DNA of 64,000 nt from an uncultured Pelagibacteraceae bacterium (GCA_902589455.1 CACISX010000006.1:1-64000); one strand, 5' to 3'; counted from the first letter of the stretch, positions 1 through 9,058 are shown. Translations and numbers: made by a program. Notes: generated from the letters alone by a model not told the origin.

Positions 1-86
1 TTTAAATCTTTATTAGGAAGTGTTTCATTGCTAGAAATAAAATTATCCCAATCTTTTTTATCCTTATCTGAAATTTTATCGTCCAA
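1..86 (-). CDS. Smr-domain protein, N-terminal fragment (runs off window)
   Basis: Partial reading frame that runs off the left edge. It begins with a TTG directly after the TAA of the Tim44-like gene and reads without a stop through LDDKISDKDKKDWDNF to the edge. The 'dKDKKDWdnF' pattern resembles the start of Smr (MutS2 C-terminal-like) endonuclease-domain proteins, which often lie near the Tim44-like gene in Alphaproteobacteria. No other in-frame start is available because the preceding codon is a stop. Only 28 residues are visible, so the family call is tentative. Confidence 0.4.
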   Translation of the reverse strand, partial: MDDKISDKDKKDWDNFISSNETLPNKDL

Positions 87-683
87 TTATGTTAATATAT
101 TAACAAGCTGCCAATTAGGATTTGAAGATGTAGTGTCTCTTGAAAATACCCAAGTATCGTAAATCTTTTTAGTTTTCTCTGGATTACCTGAGACAATATT
201 TTTATCTTTATCTCTGATGCAAGTAATGACTTCTGCTATAAAATTCACAGTCACATTTAAAATGTTACCAATTTTTTTATGTTCTTTTATTATGGCAGAA
301 TTTACACCAATAAAAGTTATCTCCGCAAAATGTCCTCTGGAACTTCTTTCTTTAAGAGCATCATTAAACTGATTATAAATTTCATTACTTAAAAGTGGTC
401 TGCTTGTAGTTATTTTATTATCATTATCACTAAAATCTGTAATAACTGATTCGTAAGCAATTTTTGCACCTTTTAAAAATTCTTTTTGAGCATTATCATC
501 AAAATTTTCATTAATTTTTTTAATCTCATCTTTTTTGACTGCGCTTAAAACTTCTTTTAACTGCGGGGGTGCTTTTCCCTCATATCCGGTTCTTTTTCCC
601 AAGATGCCCCTCAATCTTAAAAAAATAAAACCCGCAATCATTGCCAACAAGATAATGTCTATGTATTCAAAACTATAACTCAT
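87..683 (-). CDS. Tim44-like domain protein
   Basis: Membrane-anchored protein of the Tim44/TimA family. One N-terminal hydrophobic segment (IDIILLAMIAGFIFLRLRG, about residues 7-25 from the chosen start) is followed by a basic linker and a C-terminal Tim44-like alpha/beta domain (about residues 60-195), the domain that mitochondrial Tim44 uses at the inner membrane. The bacterial role is not well defined. The frame can be extended to a TTG at 725, but the ATG at 683 places the membrane anchor at the N-terminus as in homologues, so I prefer it. It is divergent from fxsA and followed without a gap by the Smr-like frame. Confidence 0.8.
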   Translation of the reverse strand: MSYSFEYIDIILLAMIAGFIFLRLRGILGKRTGYEGKAPPQLKEVLSAVKKDEIKKINENFDDNAQKEFLKGAKIAYESVITDFSDNDNKITTSRPLLSNEIYNQFNDALKERSSRGHFAEITFIGVNSAIIKEHKKIGNILNVTVNFIAEVITCIRDKDKNIVSGNPEKTKKIYDTWVFSRDTTSSNPNWQLVNILT

Positions 684-741
684 GAGATTATAGTAATTAC
701 TATGTTGATTAATTTCAACTAGCAATTTAGATTAAGGACAA

Positions 742-1167
742 ATGAACTCAATTTTTTTAACAATTATTTTAGTTCCTATTATTGAAATCTATCTTTTAAT
801 TAAAATTGGCTCAGAAATAGGAGCAATTACAACAATTTTATTAATTTTTACAACTGCAATAGTTGGGGTTTATTATGCAAAATATGAAGGTCTCAATACT
901 CTTAAATCTGGATTCTTACAATTAAGCAGAAATGAAGCTCCTGCGTATGAGGTTATTTCTGGTGCCGCTATAGCTTTCGGTGCGCTGCTCTTAATTATTC
1001 CTGGATTTGCTACGGACACTATTGGTTTTCTATTAATTTTTCCAATTAGTAGAAAATTTTTATTTAGAAAATTCGCAAAAAAAATTAACAATAAAAAGAA
1101 TAAAAATAATGATTTTATTGATGGAGATTATGAGGATATAGAGGAAAATGATGACAGAAAAATTTAA
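742..1167 (+). CDS. fxsA: FxsA family membrane protein
   Basis: Small inner-membrane protein of 141 residues with three hydrophobic segments (about 3-20, 28-45 and 75-97). It carries the FxsA family pattern: 'PIIEIYLLIKIG' near the N-terminus, a central 'GAAIAFGALLLIIPGF' and a lysine/asparagine-rich cytoplasmic tail. In E. coli FxsA overexpression relieves exclusion of phage T7 by F plasmids; its normal function is unknown. It overlaps the start of secB by 17-20 bases, so the two are probably cotranscribed. Confidence 0.85.
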   Translation: MNSIFLTIILVPIIEIYLLIKIGSEIGAITTILLIFTTAIVGVYYAKYEGLNTLKSGFLQLSRNEAPAYEVISGAAIAFGALLLIIPGFATDTIGFLLIFPISRKFLFRKFAKKINNKKNKNNDFIDGDYEDIEENDDRKI

Positions 1168-1573
1168 GATATTAGGACAATACATAAAAGATTTATCTAG
1201 CGAAACCAAAGACACAGAAACTTATATCTTTGTTAAAGATCATATTTCTAGATATCAACTAGACATAAATATAAATTCTAAAGCTATTAAGAATAAAATG
1301 ATTGAAATATATACAATTATGAAATTTGAGGACAAGCTAGAAGCTAAAAATAAATCCTATTTTGAAATGACCTACACAACAATAATACAAGTTAATGACG
1401 ATGTTCAAACAAAAAATGAATTAGAAAAAATTATACTTTGTGATGCTCAAGAAAAAATTTACCCAAACTTACAAAAATCTTTTTTAGATTTATTACATAA
1501 TTCAGGTTATCCTAACGTTAAATTTGAAAAAAAAATAGATTTTGAAAAACTTTATAATCAAAGATTTAATTAA
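1151..1573 (+). CDS. secB: Protein-export chaperone SecB
   Basis: Cytosolic chaperone that holds preproteins unfolded and passes them to SecA. The family signature is clear: 'ILGQYIKDLSSE' near the N-terminus, alternating beta strands, and a central 'YPNLQKSFLDLLHNSGYP' helix. About 140 residues is slightly shorter than usual and the zinc-binding SecA-contact tail is reduced. Two ATGs (1148, 1151) are possible; GAGG at 1141-1144 is better spaced for 1151. Its 3' end overlaps the convergent dnaQ by 8 bases. Proximity to dnaQ and coaE matches the origin-adjacent cluster of other Alphaproteobacteria. Confidence 0.9.
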   Translation: MTEKFKILGQYIKDLSSETKDTETYIFVKDHISRYQLDININSKAIKNKMIEIYTIMKFEDKLEAKNKSYFEMTYTTIIQVNDDVQTKNELEKIILCDAQEKIYPNLQKSFLDLLHNSGYPNVKFEKKIDFEKLYNQRFN

Positions 1574-2231
1574 AGTAATTTTTTTTTAAATTATTTTTTA
1601 GATAATCTTTATGTCTAGTAAGTTCTTCTTTTGAAGGTAAAATCACCTTTTTAAAATAATCTTTACTATATTGATTATTAATTTTATCTTCTGATTCATT
1701 ATTTTGAAAATTTAAAGTTGGTTCTTTTTGATCAATTAAATTTATATAAACTTTTGCCAATAGATCACAATCAATTAATGCAGTATGTTTAGATCTTTTT
1801 GAATTATCAATTCTAAATCTTTTACACAAAGCGTCTAGACTTATCTGAGATCCAGGAAATTTATCTCTAGCTAAAATCAAAGTATCTATAACTTCGTTTT
1901 TGATATTTTCTTTCCCAAATAACTTTAATTCATTGTTTATATGAGATAAGTCAAATTCAGCATTATGAATTATGAGTCTTTTATTTTTTATAAAATCTAA
2001 AAATTCCTCACCTATCTCACTAAATTTTTTTTCTTTAGATAAAAATTCATCACTATAACCATGAACTTTAAAAGCTTGTTCAGAAACTTTTCTTTCTGGA
2101 TTTAAATAACAGTGAAATTTGTTTTTTGTTGGTATTAAATTATCTAACTCTATACAGCCTATTTCAACAATTCTATGACCTTCTGCTACTGATATTCCAG
2201 TTGTTTCTGTATCAAGGACTATTTCTTTCAT
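1566..2231 (-). CDS. dnaQ: DNA polymerase III epsilon subunit (proofreading exonuclease)
   Basis: DEDDh 3'-5' exonuclease that proofreads for the replicative polymerase. ExoI motif DTETTG lies at residues 7-12, ExoII 'HNAEFDLSHIN' near 90-100, and ExoIIIe 'HTALIDCDLLAKVY' near 153-166 with the catalytic His and Asp. At 221 residues it is compact but retains a C-terminal tail for alpha-subunit contact. It begins one base after the coaE stop and belongs to the leftward row coming from the origin gap. Confidence 0.93.
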   Translation of the reverse strand: MKEIVLDTETTGISVAEGHRIVEIGCIELDNLIPTKNKFHCYLNPERKVSEQAFKVHGYSDEFLSKEKKFSEIGEEFLDFIKNKRLIIHNAEFDLSHINNELKLFGKENIKNEVIDTLILARDKFPGSQISLDALCKRFRIDNSKRSKHTALIDCDLLAKVYINLIDQKEPTLNFQNNESEDKINNQYSKDYFKKVILPSKEELTRHKDYLKNNLKKNYFN

Positions 2232-2804
2232 TTATAAAATTTTACTTAAAATTTTTTTTATACCAATATTAACAGATTTTTTTGTAAATTTATTTTTAAT
2301 TGTGAATTGAGCTTTTCTTTTTTTGTATAAATTTGAGAATTGAATATTTTTAAATTTTTTTAATAGTTTTTCATTATAATTTTCTCTTTTTTTTAACCTT
2401 TTTCTTATATCCTTTTTAGACGAATCAATAAAAACAAGTATGTCTTTTTTTTTATTGTAAATTTCATTTTCTAATAACAGGGGAATATCTAAAATTACAA
2501 TTTTTTTATTCTTATTTTTTTTTAAAAATAAATTCATTTTCTTTCTAACTTCTACATGAACTATTTTTATTATTTTTTTAAAATTAGAATTATTACTTAA
2601 TATTGCTTTGGTTATTTCATTTTTTTTTATTGGAAAAGAAAATATATATTTTGGTAATTTTTTATTTAATTTTTTAAAAATATTTTTATTTTTTTTATAA
2701 AGTTTTGAAACCTCTAGATCGGCATTAAACACTGGATATCCAAAATTATTTGCCACATAGGTTTTGCCCGAGCCTATTTCTCCTAAAATTCCAATTCTAA
2801 TCAT
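2232..2804 (-). CDS. coaE: Dephospho-CoA kinase
   Basis: Catalyses the last step of coenzyme A synthesis, ATP-dependent phosphorylation of the 3'-hydroxyl of dephospho-CoA. The P-loop GEIGSGKT is at residues 8-15. 'FNADLEVSKLY' near residue 26 supplies the conserved Asp, and 'ILDIPLLLEN' near 104-113 is the CoA-domain motif. The protein is lysine- and isoleucine-rich, reflecting the base composition. It overlaps aroE by 8 bases. Confidence 0.92.
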   Translation of the reverse strand: MIRIGILGEIGSGKTYVANNFGYPVFNADLEVSKLYKKNKNIFKKLNKKLPKYIFSFPIKKNEITKAILSNNSNFKKIIKIVHVEVRKKMNLFLKKNKNKKIVILDIPLLLENEIYNKKKDILVFIDSSKKDIRKRLKKRENYNEKLLKKFKNIQFSNLYKKRKAQFTIKNKFTKKSVNIGIKKILSKIL

Positions 2805-3591
2805 TTTCTAAAAGTTTAAGTGTTTCATTTTTTATTATAGGTTCTATACCATGCCATAATTTAAAAGCATGCGCAGCCTGATAAACAAACATTAGTTTTC
2901 CATTTTCTGATTGATTTCCAAGTTTTTTTCCTTCTTTTAAAAAATTAGTTAAGCCGGGATTATAAATTACATCGTAAAATAGTTTATTTTCTCCAACATC
3001 TGAAAAATTTAAATTTATAACTTCGTCGTTCAAACCAAGGCTTGTAGCATTAATGATTACATCGAACTTTGGCAAATCCCCCCAATCTATAACATTTAAA
3101 ATTTTAAATTGAGTTTTTAAATCGTCTGCTTTTTGCCTGGTTCTGTTAGAAATAATTATTTCTGAAACATTCATTTTATTTAAAGCAAAAATTATTGAAG
3201 GAACTACCCCGCCAGCACCTAAAATAAAAATTTTTTTGCCCTCTATTTTAAAATTTAAATCTTTAATTGCTTTGGTAAAACCAGAAATATCCGTATTATA
3301 TCCCACCAAATTGTTATCCATTAATATTATTGTATTTACTGATTGGGTTAGCTCTGCCTCTGGGCTTAATTTATCTAAATAAGGAATTACTGCCTTTTTG
3401 AATGGAACAGTAACATTGATGCCATTTATTTTTTTTTCTTTAATTTCAGAAATTATAGATTGAATGTCTTTCTCATCAATTTTTTTTTTCTCATATATGG
3501 CATTTATGTTATTTTCTCTAAGCCAATAATTGTGAAGTTTAGGTGACAAAGAATGATCAATAGGATTTCCAATTACAAAATATTTTTTCAT
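2797..3591 (-). CDS. aroE: Shikimate dehydrogenase
   Basis: NADPH-dependent reduction of 3-dehydroshikimate to shikimate in aromatic amino-acid synthesis. The substrate-binding motif 'GNPIDHSLSPKLHN' is at residues 8-21, 'NVTVPFK' with the catalytic Lys near 59-65, and the dinucleotide-binding glycine motif 'GAGGVVPS' near 125-132. The length of 264 residues is normal. The start codon overlaps the stop of maf by one base. Confidence 0.94.
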   Translation of the reverse strand: MKKYFVIGNPIDHSLSPKLHNYWLRENNINAIYEKKKIDEKDIQSIISEIKEKKINGINVTVPFKKAVIPYLDKLSPEAELTQSVNTIILMDNNLVGYNTDISGFTKAIKDLNFKIEGKKIFILGAGGVVPSIIFALNKMNVSEIIISNRTRQKADDLKTQFKILNVIDWGDLPKFDVIINATSLGLNDEVINLNFSDVGENKLFYDVIYNPGLTNFLKEGKKLGNQSENGKLMFVYQAAHAFKLWHGIEPIIKNETLKLLEND

Positions 3592-4175
3592 TACAACGAG
3601 CTTATGTATTCCTTAATTTTTTTCACGGGCAACCCCATAATTGTATCTTCATCACCCTCTATGCTTGCAAACAAATTTCTGCCTTCACCTTCTATTTGAT
3701 AAACATTATACGCATAAAGAGCTTCATCGGGTATTTTAGATAGGTAATCTTTTAATTGATCTTCAGAAAAATTTTTCATTGTCAGCGTCGCTTTATCTGT
3801 ATAATTCCAAATCATTGATCCATTTTTTGATACACAGACAGAGCTAATTAAAAAATGCGATTTGCCATTAAGTTTCCTTAAAATTTTCATCGCCTCTTCT
3901 CTACTTTCCGGCTTAGATATTAACTCACCATCCAAATCTATTACACTATCTGCTCCCAACACTATTTCATCTATTTTCTTCAGGCTGACTTTATTTGCTT
4001 TTAATTCAGCTAGATTTTTTGAAATTATTTCTGGGTTTGCTTTCTCTTTTAATAAACTAATTTTAACAATCTCTTCATCAACATTTGATGGCTCTACAAC
4101 ACTCTTAATATTATTCTTGTCTAAAATTTCTTTTCTTACCTTACTTTTTGAAGCAAGGATTATTTTATTTTTCAT
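3591..4175 (-). CDS. maf: Maf family nucleotide pyrophosphatase
   Basis: House-cleaning pyrophosphatase for modified or non-canonical nucleotides. The N-terminal 'IILASKSKVRKEIL' signature is at residues 4-17, followed by 'VEPSNVDEEIVK', 'VLGADSVIDLDG' (catalytic Asp region, about 68-79) and the C-terminal 'IEGDEDTIMGLPV' (about 172-184). 194 residues is typical. It overlaps the upstream DUF299 gene by 11 bases. The same order is found beside the origin of Caulobacter. Confidence 0.92.
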   Translation of the reverse strand: MKNKIILASKSKVRKEILDKNNIKSVVEPSNVDEEIVKISLLKEKANPEIISKNLAELKANKVSLKKIDEIVLGADSVIDLDGELISKPESREEAMKILRKLNGKSHFLISSVCVSKNGSMIWNYTDKATLTMKNFSEDQLKDYLSKIPDEALYAYNVYQIEGEGRNLFASIEGDEDTIMGLPVKKIKEYISSL

Positions 4176-4992
4176 TATTTAAATATATTTCGTGAATTTT
4201 TATTATAGATGCCGCTGTTTCTTCAACAGATTTTCTCGTTACATCTATTAATGGCCATTTATATTTTTGAAAGGTTTTTTTTGCATCCAAGACTTCTTTT
4301 CTAATATTTTCTAAATCTGTATATTTTATATTTTCAGTCTCTTTTAAAGAGTTCATTCTATTTTTTCTTAAATCAGCCAGTCTTTCTGGCTCTGTACTTA
4401 ATCCGATAACACAGGCTATTTGGGGATTTTTTTTAAGGGACTCTGGCAGAGAATTTTCATTTACTAATGGAATGTTTGACGTTTTAAAACCTTTGTTGGC
4501 TAAATAAATAGATGTTGGAGTCTTGCTTGTCCTACTAACGCCTACAAGAATAATATCTGATTTGTCTACTTCGTTTATCAAATTTCCATCATCATGATTC
4601 ATCGTAAATTGAATTGCTTCTATTCTATCGTAATATTCTTCATTTAATATGTGCTGACCACTTGGTTCGTGGGTTGCTTTTTGATTTAAAATTTTTGAAA
4701 AATTTAAAATTAAATTTCCAAGAACACCAAAACATGGAATTTTTTTATCTTCACTTACATTTGCCAAATATTTGGCCAAGTTATTATCAACAATAGTATA
4801 TAAAATTATTGCATTTGAATTTTTTTCTGCATCTTCTAAAATTTTTAAAATTTGGTTTTCTGTTCTTGTAAAAGAATATGAATGAACCTTGTATTCTATG
4901 TTTAAAAATTGCGCCTTTAGTGCTAAAAATATTCTATCTAAAGTTTCACCAGTTGAATCGGATATTAAATAAATTTGGTATGTATTGCTCAT
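4165..4992 (-). CDS. DUF299 bifunctional kinase/pyrophosphorylase (PPDK/PEP synthase regulator)
   Basis: Regulatory protein of the family that phosphorylates and dephosphorylates a threonine of pyruvate phosphate dikinase or PEP synthetase. The N-terminal 'LISDSTGETLDRI' is at residues 9-21, 'HEPSGQH' near 108-114, and a P-loop-like GVSRTSKT at 151-158. 275 residues is full length. No PPDK gene is in this window, so the target is inferred. It is the first leftward gene after the putative origin; the homologous gene (RP001) flanks the origins of Rickettsia and Caulobacter. Confidence 0.9.
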   Translation of the reverse strand: MSNTYQIYLISDSTGETLDRIFLALKAQFLNIEYKVHSYSFTRTENQILKILEDAEKNSNAIILYTIVDNNLAKYLANVSEDKKIPCFGVLGNLILNFSKILNQKATHEPSGQHILNEEYYDRIEAIQFTMNHDDGNLINEVDKSDIILVGVSRTSKTPTSIYLANKGFKTSNIPLVNENSLPESLKKNPQIACVIGLSTEPERLADLRKNRMNSLKETENIKYTDLENIRKEVLDAKKTFQKYKWPLIDVTRKSVEETAASIIKIHEIYLNNEK

Positions 4993-5259
4993 GAATAAAT
5001 TGTTAGTAATTTTGTATTATTTTATTTAATTTATACAATCTTAAAGCTCATAAATAATTCTTGTAAAATCTGGTTTTTATTAACAATATTAATAAATAGG
5101 TTTAAACAATCCACAAAAATTAACATAGTCAAAAAAGCTTCATTTTAAACAGTTTTGCTTTCAAAAGGTGTTAGTAAACTGTGAATATAATGTTTATAAA
5201 AAATAATCACCTTTATTCACAAGATATATTACAACTACAATAATTAATAATACTTATTT
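4993..5259. other. Probable chromosomal replication origin (oriC)
   Basis: 267-base gene-free gap between the divergent DUF299 gene and hemE, the same two genes that flank the experimentally known Caulobacter origin. It is extremely AT-rich. TTATTCACA at 5213-5221 matches the relaxed DnaA box TTWTNCACA. TGTGAATAT at 5180-5188 is an inverted box with one mismatch, and CAATCCACA at 5107-5115 has two mismatches. A perfect TATAAT at 5186-5191 overlaps the middle box. Genes on both sides run away from the gap. Function is inferred from context. Confidence 0.65.
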
Positions 5260-6264
5260 ATGAAACCTTTAAACAAAGTAATAATTAACAAAGATACTAC
5301 CTTTAATCCTATATGGATTATGAGACAAGCCGGAAGATACTTACCTGAATTCAGGGAAATCAGAAAAGAAAACCCTAATTTTATTAATCTATGTTTAAAT
5401 GAAGATTTATCTTCAGAAATTACTATACAACCCTTAAGAAGATTTAATTTAGATGCTGCGATAATTTTTTCAGATATTTTAATGCTTCCATATGGATTGG
5501 GTCAAAAAGTAGAATTTGAAAAAAACTTTGGGCCAAAATTAGGAGAATTAAATTTAAACGAAATTGCCAAAATTGATGAAATTGATTTTGTAGAAAAAAT
5601 ACACCGTGTTTATAAAGCAATTCAAAAAGTTAGCTCAGATATAAGTTTAAAAAATAAAAACACTATCGGCTTTGCGGGTGCTCCATGGACACTATTAGTT
5701 TATATGATCAATCAACAATCACCTAAAAAAAACTTGAAGAAAGATTTTTTTAAGGATGAATTTTTAATAAATAGAATTTTATTAATTATTGAAAAATTTT
5801 TAAAAGTTCACATAAAAAATCAAATTGATAATGGTGCAAATGTAATTCAAATTTTTGATAGTTGGGCGGGCTTGTTAGAAGAAAAAGATCTACCTAATTA
5901 TATTTATGCTCCAACTTTAAATTTAGTAAATTATGTAAAATCTTTAAATGTACCGGTGATATGTTTTCCTAGAGAAATAAAAAATTATAAAGAATTTTGC
6001 GATATTGTTAAACCTGATGCTATTAGTATCGATTATAGTGTTGATCCAAAAAAGATACTTGAGGATATAAAAATACCTATTCAAGGCGGTTTAGACCCAA
6101 AAATTTTGTTAACAGATAAAGAGACGCTAAAAAAAGAAGCCTCTAAATATTTGGAAATTTTTCAAGATCATCCATATATATTTAACCTTGGGCATGGTAT
6201 TCTGCCCGAAACAAATCCAGTGATGGTTGAAAACTTGATTAAAATTGTAAAAGATTTTAAATGA
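5260..6264 (+). CDS. hemE: Uroporphyrinogen decarboxylase
   Basis: Converts uroporphyrinogen III to coproporphyrinogen III in haem synthesis by four decarboxylations. The signature 'PIWIMRQAGRYLPEFR' is at residues 17-32 with the substrate-binding Arg, 'IIFSDILMLPYGLG' with catalytic Asp72 at 68-81, and 'GFAGAPWTLLVYM' near 138-150. 334 residues is slightly short but complete. It overlaps hemH by 4 bases (ATGA). It is the first rightward gene from the origin gap. Confidence 0.95.
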   Translation: MKPLNKVIINKDTTFNPIWIMRQAGRYLPEFREIRKENPNFINLCLNEDLSSEITIQPLRRFNLDAAIIFSDILMLPYGLGQKVEFEKNFGPKLGELNLNEIAKIDEIDFVEKIHRVYKAIQKVSSDISLKNKNTIGFAGAPWTLLVYMINQQSPKKNLKKDFFKDEFLINRILLIIEKFLKVHIKNQIDNGANVIQIFDSWAGLLEEKDLPNYIYAPTLNLVNYVKSLNVPVICFPREIKNYKEFCDIVKPDAISIDYSVDPKKILEDIKIPIQGGLDPKILLTDKETLKKEASKYLEIFQDHPYIFNLGHGILPETNPVMVENLIKIVKDFK

Positions 6265-7256
6265 TTGAAAAAAATCACCCACCTATAAAATTTGGTAACA
6301 CTGGCGTACTTATAATTAATCTAGGCACGCCCGATTCTACTAATTGGTTTGATATAAGAAAATATTTAAAAGAGTTTCTTTCTGATAGAAGGGTTATTGA
6401 AGTAAATCCATTAGTTTGGCAGATCATTTTGAATTTATTTATTTTAAATTTTAGGCCCTCTAAAACAGCTAAAGCTTATAAAGAAATCTGGATGAAGGAT
6501 GAAAATATATCTCCATTACTTTATTATACAAAAAAACAGAGTGAGAAAATTTCAAATTCAATATCAAATGAAAAAATCATTATAGATTTTGCGATGAGAT
6601 ATGGAAATCCCAGTATTAAGAGCAAGATTCATAAATTACATAAAATGGGTTGTGAAAACTTAGTGATACTACCTCTTTATCCACAATACGCAGCAGCTAC
6701 AACGGCAACAGTTTGTGATGAGGTATACAGAACTTTAATGAAAATGAGGTGGCAACCTTCTTTAAAAATAATTCCTCATTATGAATCTGATGTGCTTTAT
6801 ATTGATGCGCTTGTTAATTCGATTAATAAAAAAATAAATGAAATTAGTTGGAAACCAGATCTAATTATAGCCTCTTATCATGGGATACCAAAAAAATATT
6901 TCGATAAAGGAGATCCTTATCATTGTTATTGTCATAAAACGACTAGACTTCTTTCGGAAAGATTTAGTTCAATTAAAATTAAAACTACATTTCAGTCAAG
7001 ATTTGGTCCACAAGAATGGCTTCAACCTTATACTGATAAGACTTTAGAAAATTTGCCCAAAGAGGGTGTCAAAAATGTTCTTATAGTCTGTCCAGGCTTT
7101 GCATCTGATTGTGTAGAGACGTTAGAAGAAATACAAATTCAAGCTAAAGAAAGTTTTTTAAACTCAGGAGGAGAAAATTTCGATATGGTCCCTTGTTTAA
7201 ATGATAATAATGATCATATCATTTTACTAAAGTCCTTAATTGAAAGAAATATCTAA
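6261..7256 (+). CDS. hemH: Ferrochelatase
   Basis: Inserts ferrous iron into protoporphyrin IX. 'VLIINLGTP' lies at residues 16-24, 'LSDRRVIEVN' at 40-49, and catalytic His207 within 'SYHGIPKKYFDKGDPY'. The C-terminal 'CPGFASDCVETLEEI' carries the conserved acidic residues. 331 residues is normal. Translationally coupled to hemE and followed three bases later by hemJ, giving the terminal haem-synthesis operon. Confidence 0.95.
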   Translation: MIEKNHPPIKFGNTGVLIINLGTPDSTNWFDIRKYLKEFLSDRRVIEVNPLVWQIILNLFILNFRPSKTAKAYKEIWMKDENISPLLYYTKKQSEKISNSISNEKIIIDFAMRYGNPSIKSKIHKLHKMGCENLVILPLYPQYAAATTATVCDEVYRTLMKMRWQPSLKIIPHYESDVLYIDALVNSINKKINEISWKPDLIIASYHGIPKKYFDKGDPYHCYCHKTTRLLSERFSSIKIKTTFQSRFGPQEWLQPYTDKTLENLPKEGVKNVLIVCPGFASDCVETLEEIQIQAKESFLNSGGENFDMVPCLNDNNDHIILLKSLIERNI

Positions 7257-7259
7257 TAT

Positions 7260-7694
7260 ATGAATTCGTATTTATTATTTAAATCTTTACATTTAATTGC
7301 TGTTGTTTCCTGGATGGCTGGTCTTTTATATCTTCCTAGAATTTTTGTTTACCATGTTGAAAATAAAGAGAAAAAAGAAGCAACCGATATATTTGAGGTG
7401 ATGGAAAAAAGATTATTTTTCTACATTATGCGACCTGCAATGATTTTTACTTGGGTTTTTGGATTAGTATTAATTTATCTCAATGGAATAGACATTTTTT
7501 CTCAATTATGGTTTCAAATAAAGATTGTAATAGTGATATTGTTATCGGCATACAATGACTATTTAGGAAAATGTCTTGTTGCTCTAAAAAATTCTACAAA
7601 CACACGATCTGCAAAATTTTTCAGAATTATTAACGAAATACCGACGGTTATCTTAATTATCGTTGTATTTTTAGCTATTTTTAAGCCAATCTAG
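7260..7694 (+). CDS. hemJ: Protoporphyrinogen oxidase HemJ
   Basis: Membrane protoporphyrinogen IX oxidase of the TIGR00701 family, which replaces HemG/HemY in many Alphaproteobacteria. Four hydrophobic segments lie at about 8-26, 54-74, 83-98 and 127-143. His11 in 'KSLHLIAVVSWMAGL', Arg58 in 'IMRPAM', Lys88 in 'WFQIKIV' and 'FRIINEIPT' near 121-129 are the family's conserved positions. 144 residues is typical. It completes the step between hemE and hemH chemistry within this operon. Confidence 0.92.
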   Translation: MNSYLLFKSLHLIAVVSWMAGLLYLPRIFVYHVENKEKKEATDIFEVMEKRLFFYIMRPAMIFTWVFGLVLIYLNGIDIFSQLWFQIKIVIVILLSAYNDYLGKCLVALKNSTNTRSAKFFRIINEIPTVILIIVVFLAIFKPI

Positions 7695-7733
7695 GGTTGA
7701 AATAATAGCAGTAGTATATATATTATATACATC

Positions 7734-7749
7734 TGATAAGTCCTTATCA
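7734..7749. repeat. Perfect 7-base inverted repeat in the rho leader
   Basis: TGATAAG-TC-CTTATCA, ending 11 bases before the rho start codon. No T-run follows on the plus strand, so it is not a standard intrinsic terminator. It could be an operator or a small RNA hairpin close to the ribosome-binding region; no Shine-Dalgarno sequence is obvious between it and the ATG. Confidence 0.5.
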
Positions 7750-7760
7750 AAAAAACAATC

Positions 7761-9029
7761 ATGAATATTCAAGAATTAAAATTAAAATCATCTGAACAGC
7801 TAATTACACAAGCCGAAGAGCTTGGTATAGAAAATGCTAGTACGCTAAGAAAACAAGAAATACTTTTTGCTATTCTTAAAAAAGTCGCTGAAAAAGAGGA
7901 AATTACTGGTGTAGGTGTTTTGCAATTATTACAAGACGGCTTTGGATTTTTAAGAGCAATGGAGTCAAATTATCTTCCAGGACCAGATGATATATATGTG
8001 AGTCCAAGTCAAATTAGAAAATTTGGTTTAAGAACCGGAGACACTGTAGAAGGACCAGTAAGAGCCCCTAAAGAAGGAGAAAGATATTTTGCATTATTGC
8101 AAGTAAGCAAGATAAATTTTGAGGAACCAGAAAAAGCAAGACATAAAATTGCATTTGATAACTTAACGCCACTATATCCAGACAAACAATTGGTTATGGA
8201 AGTAGAAACAACCAAGATTGATAAAAAAGCTGATTTAACACCTAGATTAATAGATTTAGTTAGTCCAATTGGTAAAGGACAAAGATCTATAATTATTTCT
8301 CCACCTAAAGCTGGAAAAACAATGATTTTGCAAAGCATAGCAAACTCAATAGCAAAAAATTACCCCGAGTGTTACCTTATGGTTTTATTAATTGATGAAC
8401 GTCCAGAAGAAGTTACTGATATGCAAAGGACGGTTAAAGGAGAAGTTATCAGTTCTACTTTTGATGAGCCCGCTCAAAGACACGTCGCTGTAGCTGAAAT
8501 GGTCATAGAAAAAGCAAAAAGATTAACTGAGCACAAGAAAGATGTAGTAATTTTACTAGACTCTATAACTAGGTTAGGAAGAGCTTATAATGCTGTTATT
8601 CCAAGTTCGGGTAAAGTTTTAACTGGAGGTGTTGATGCAAATGCACTTCAAAGACCAAAAAGATTTTTTGGAGCTGCTCGAAATATTGAAGAAGGTGGTT
8701 CGTTAACAATTATTTCTACCGCTCTTATAGATACCGGAAGCAGAATGGATGAAGTGATTTTTGAGGAATTTAAAGGAACTGGAAATAGCGAAACAGTGCT
8801 TGATAGAAAAATAGCTGACAAAAGAATATACCCTGCTATCGATATAACAAAATCTGGAACGAGAAGAGAAGAGCTGTTATTTGACAAAAATGATCTACAA
8901 AAAATGAATGTATTAAGAAGAATAATTGCTCCTATGGGTACAATGGATGCAATAGAATTTATAAATTCTAAATTAAAAGACACAAAAAATAATGCGGAGT
9001 TTTTTAATTCAATGAATAAACCCGCTTAG
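7761..9029 (+). CDS. rho: Transcription termination factor Rho
   Basis: Hexameric RNA-dependent ATPase and helicase that terminates transcription. The N-terminal Rho_N helix bundle (1-45) is followed by the cold-shock-like RNA-binding fold ('[20 protein letters not shown]', about 59-78), Walker A PPKAGKT at 181-187, Walker B with '[15 protein letters not shown]' near 262-276 and the Q/R-loop region. 422 residues is normal. The hemE-hemH-hemJ-rho order is conserved in Alphaproteobacteria. A T/A-rich stretch and a perfect inverted repeat precede the gene. Confidence 0.97.
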   Translation: MNIQELKLKSSEQLITQAEELGIENASTLRKQEILFAILKKVAEKEEITGVGVLQLLQDGFGFLRAMESNYLPGPDDIYVSPSQIRKFGLRTGDTVEGPVRAPKEGERYFALLQVSKINFEEPEKARHKIAFDNLTPLYPDKQLVMEVETTKIDKKADLTPRLIDLVSPIGKGQRSIIISPPKAGKTMILQSIANSIAKNYPECYLMVLLIDERPEEVTDMQRTVKGEVISSTFDEPAQRHVAVAEMVIEKAKRLTEHKKDVVILLDSITRLGRAYNAVIPSSGKVLTGGVDANALQRPKRFFGAARNIEEGGSLTIISTALIDTGSRMDEVIFEEFKGTGNSETVLDRKIADKRIYPAIDITKSGTRREELLFDKNDLQKMNVLRRIIAPMGTMDAIEFINSKLKDTKNNAEFFNSMNKPA

Positions 9030-9058
9030 GAGAATGTGTTTTTTTATCCTATTAAAAT

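Noticed and set aside
5080..5092. TTAA-N5-TTAA as a CtrA-like site in the origin gap
   Set aside because: CtrA sites have a seven-base spacer, and TTAA pairs are expected by chance in DNA of this composition.
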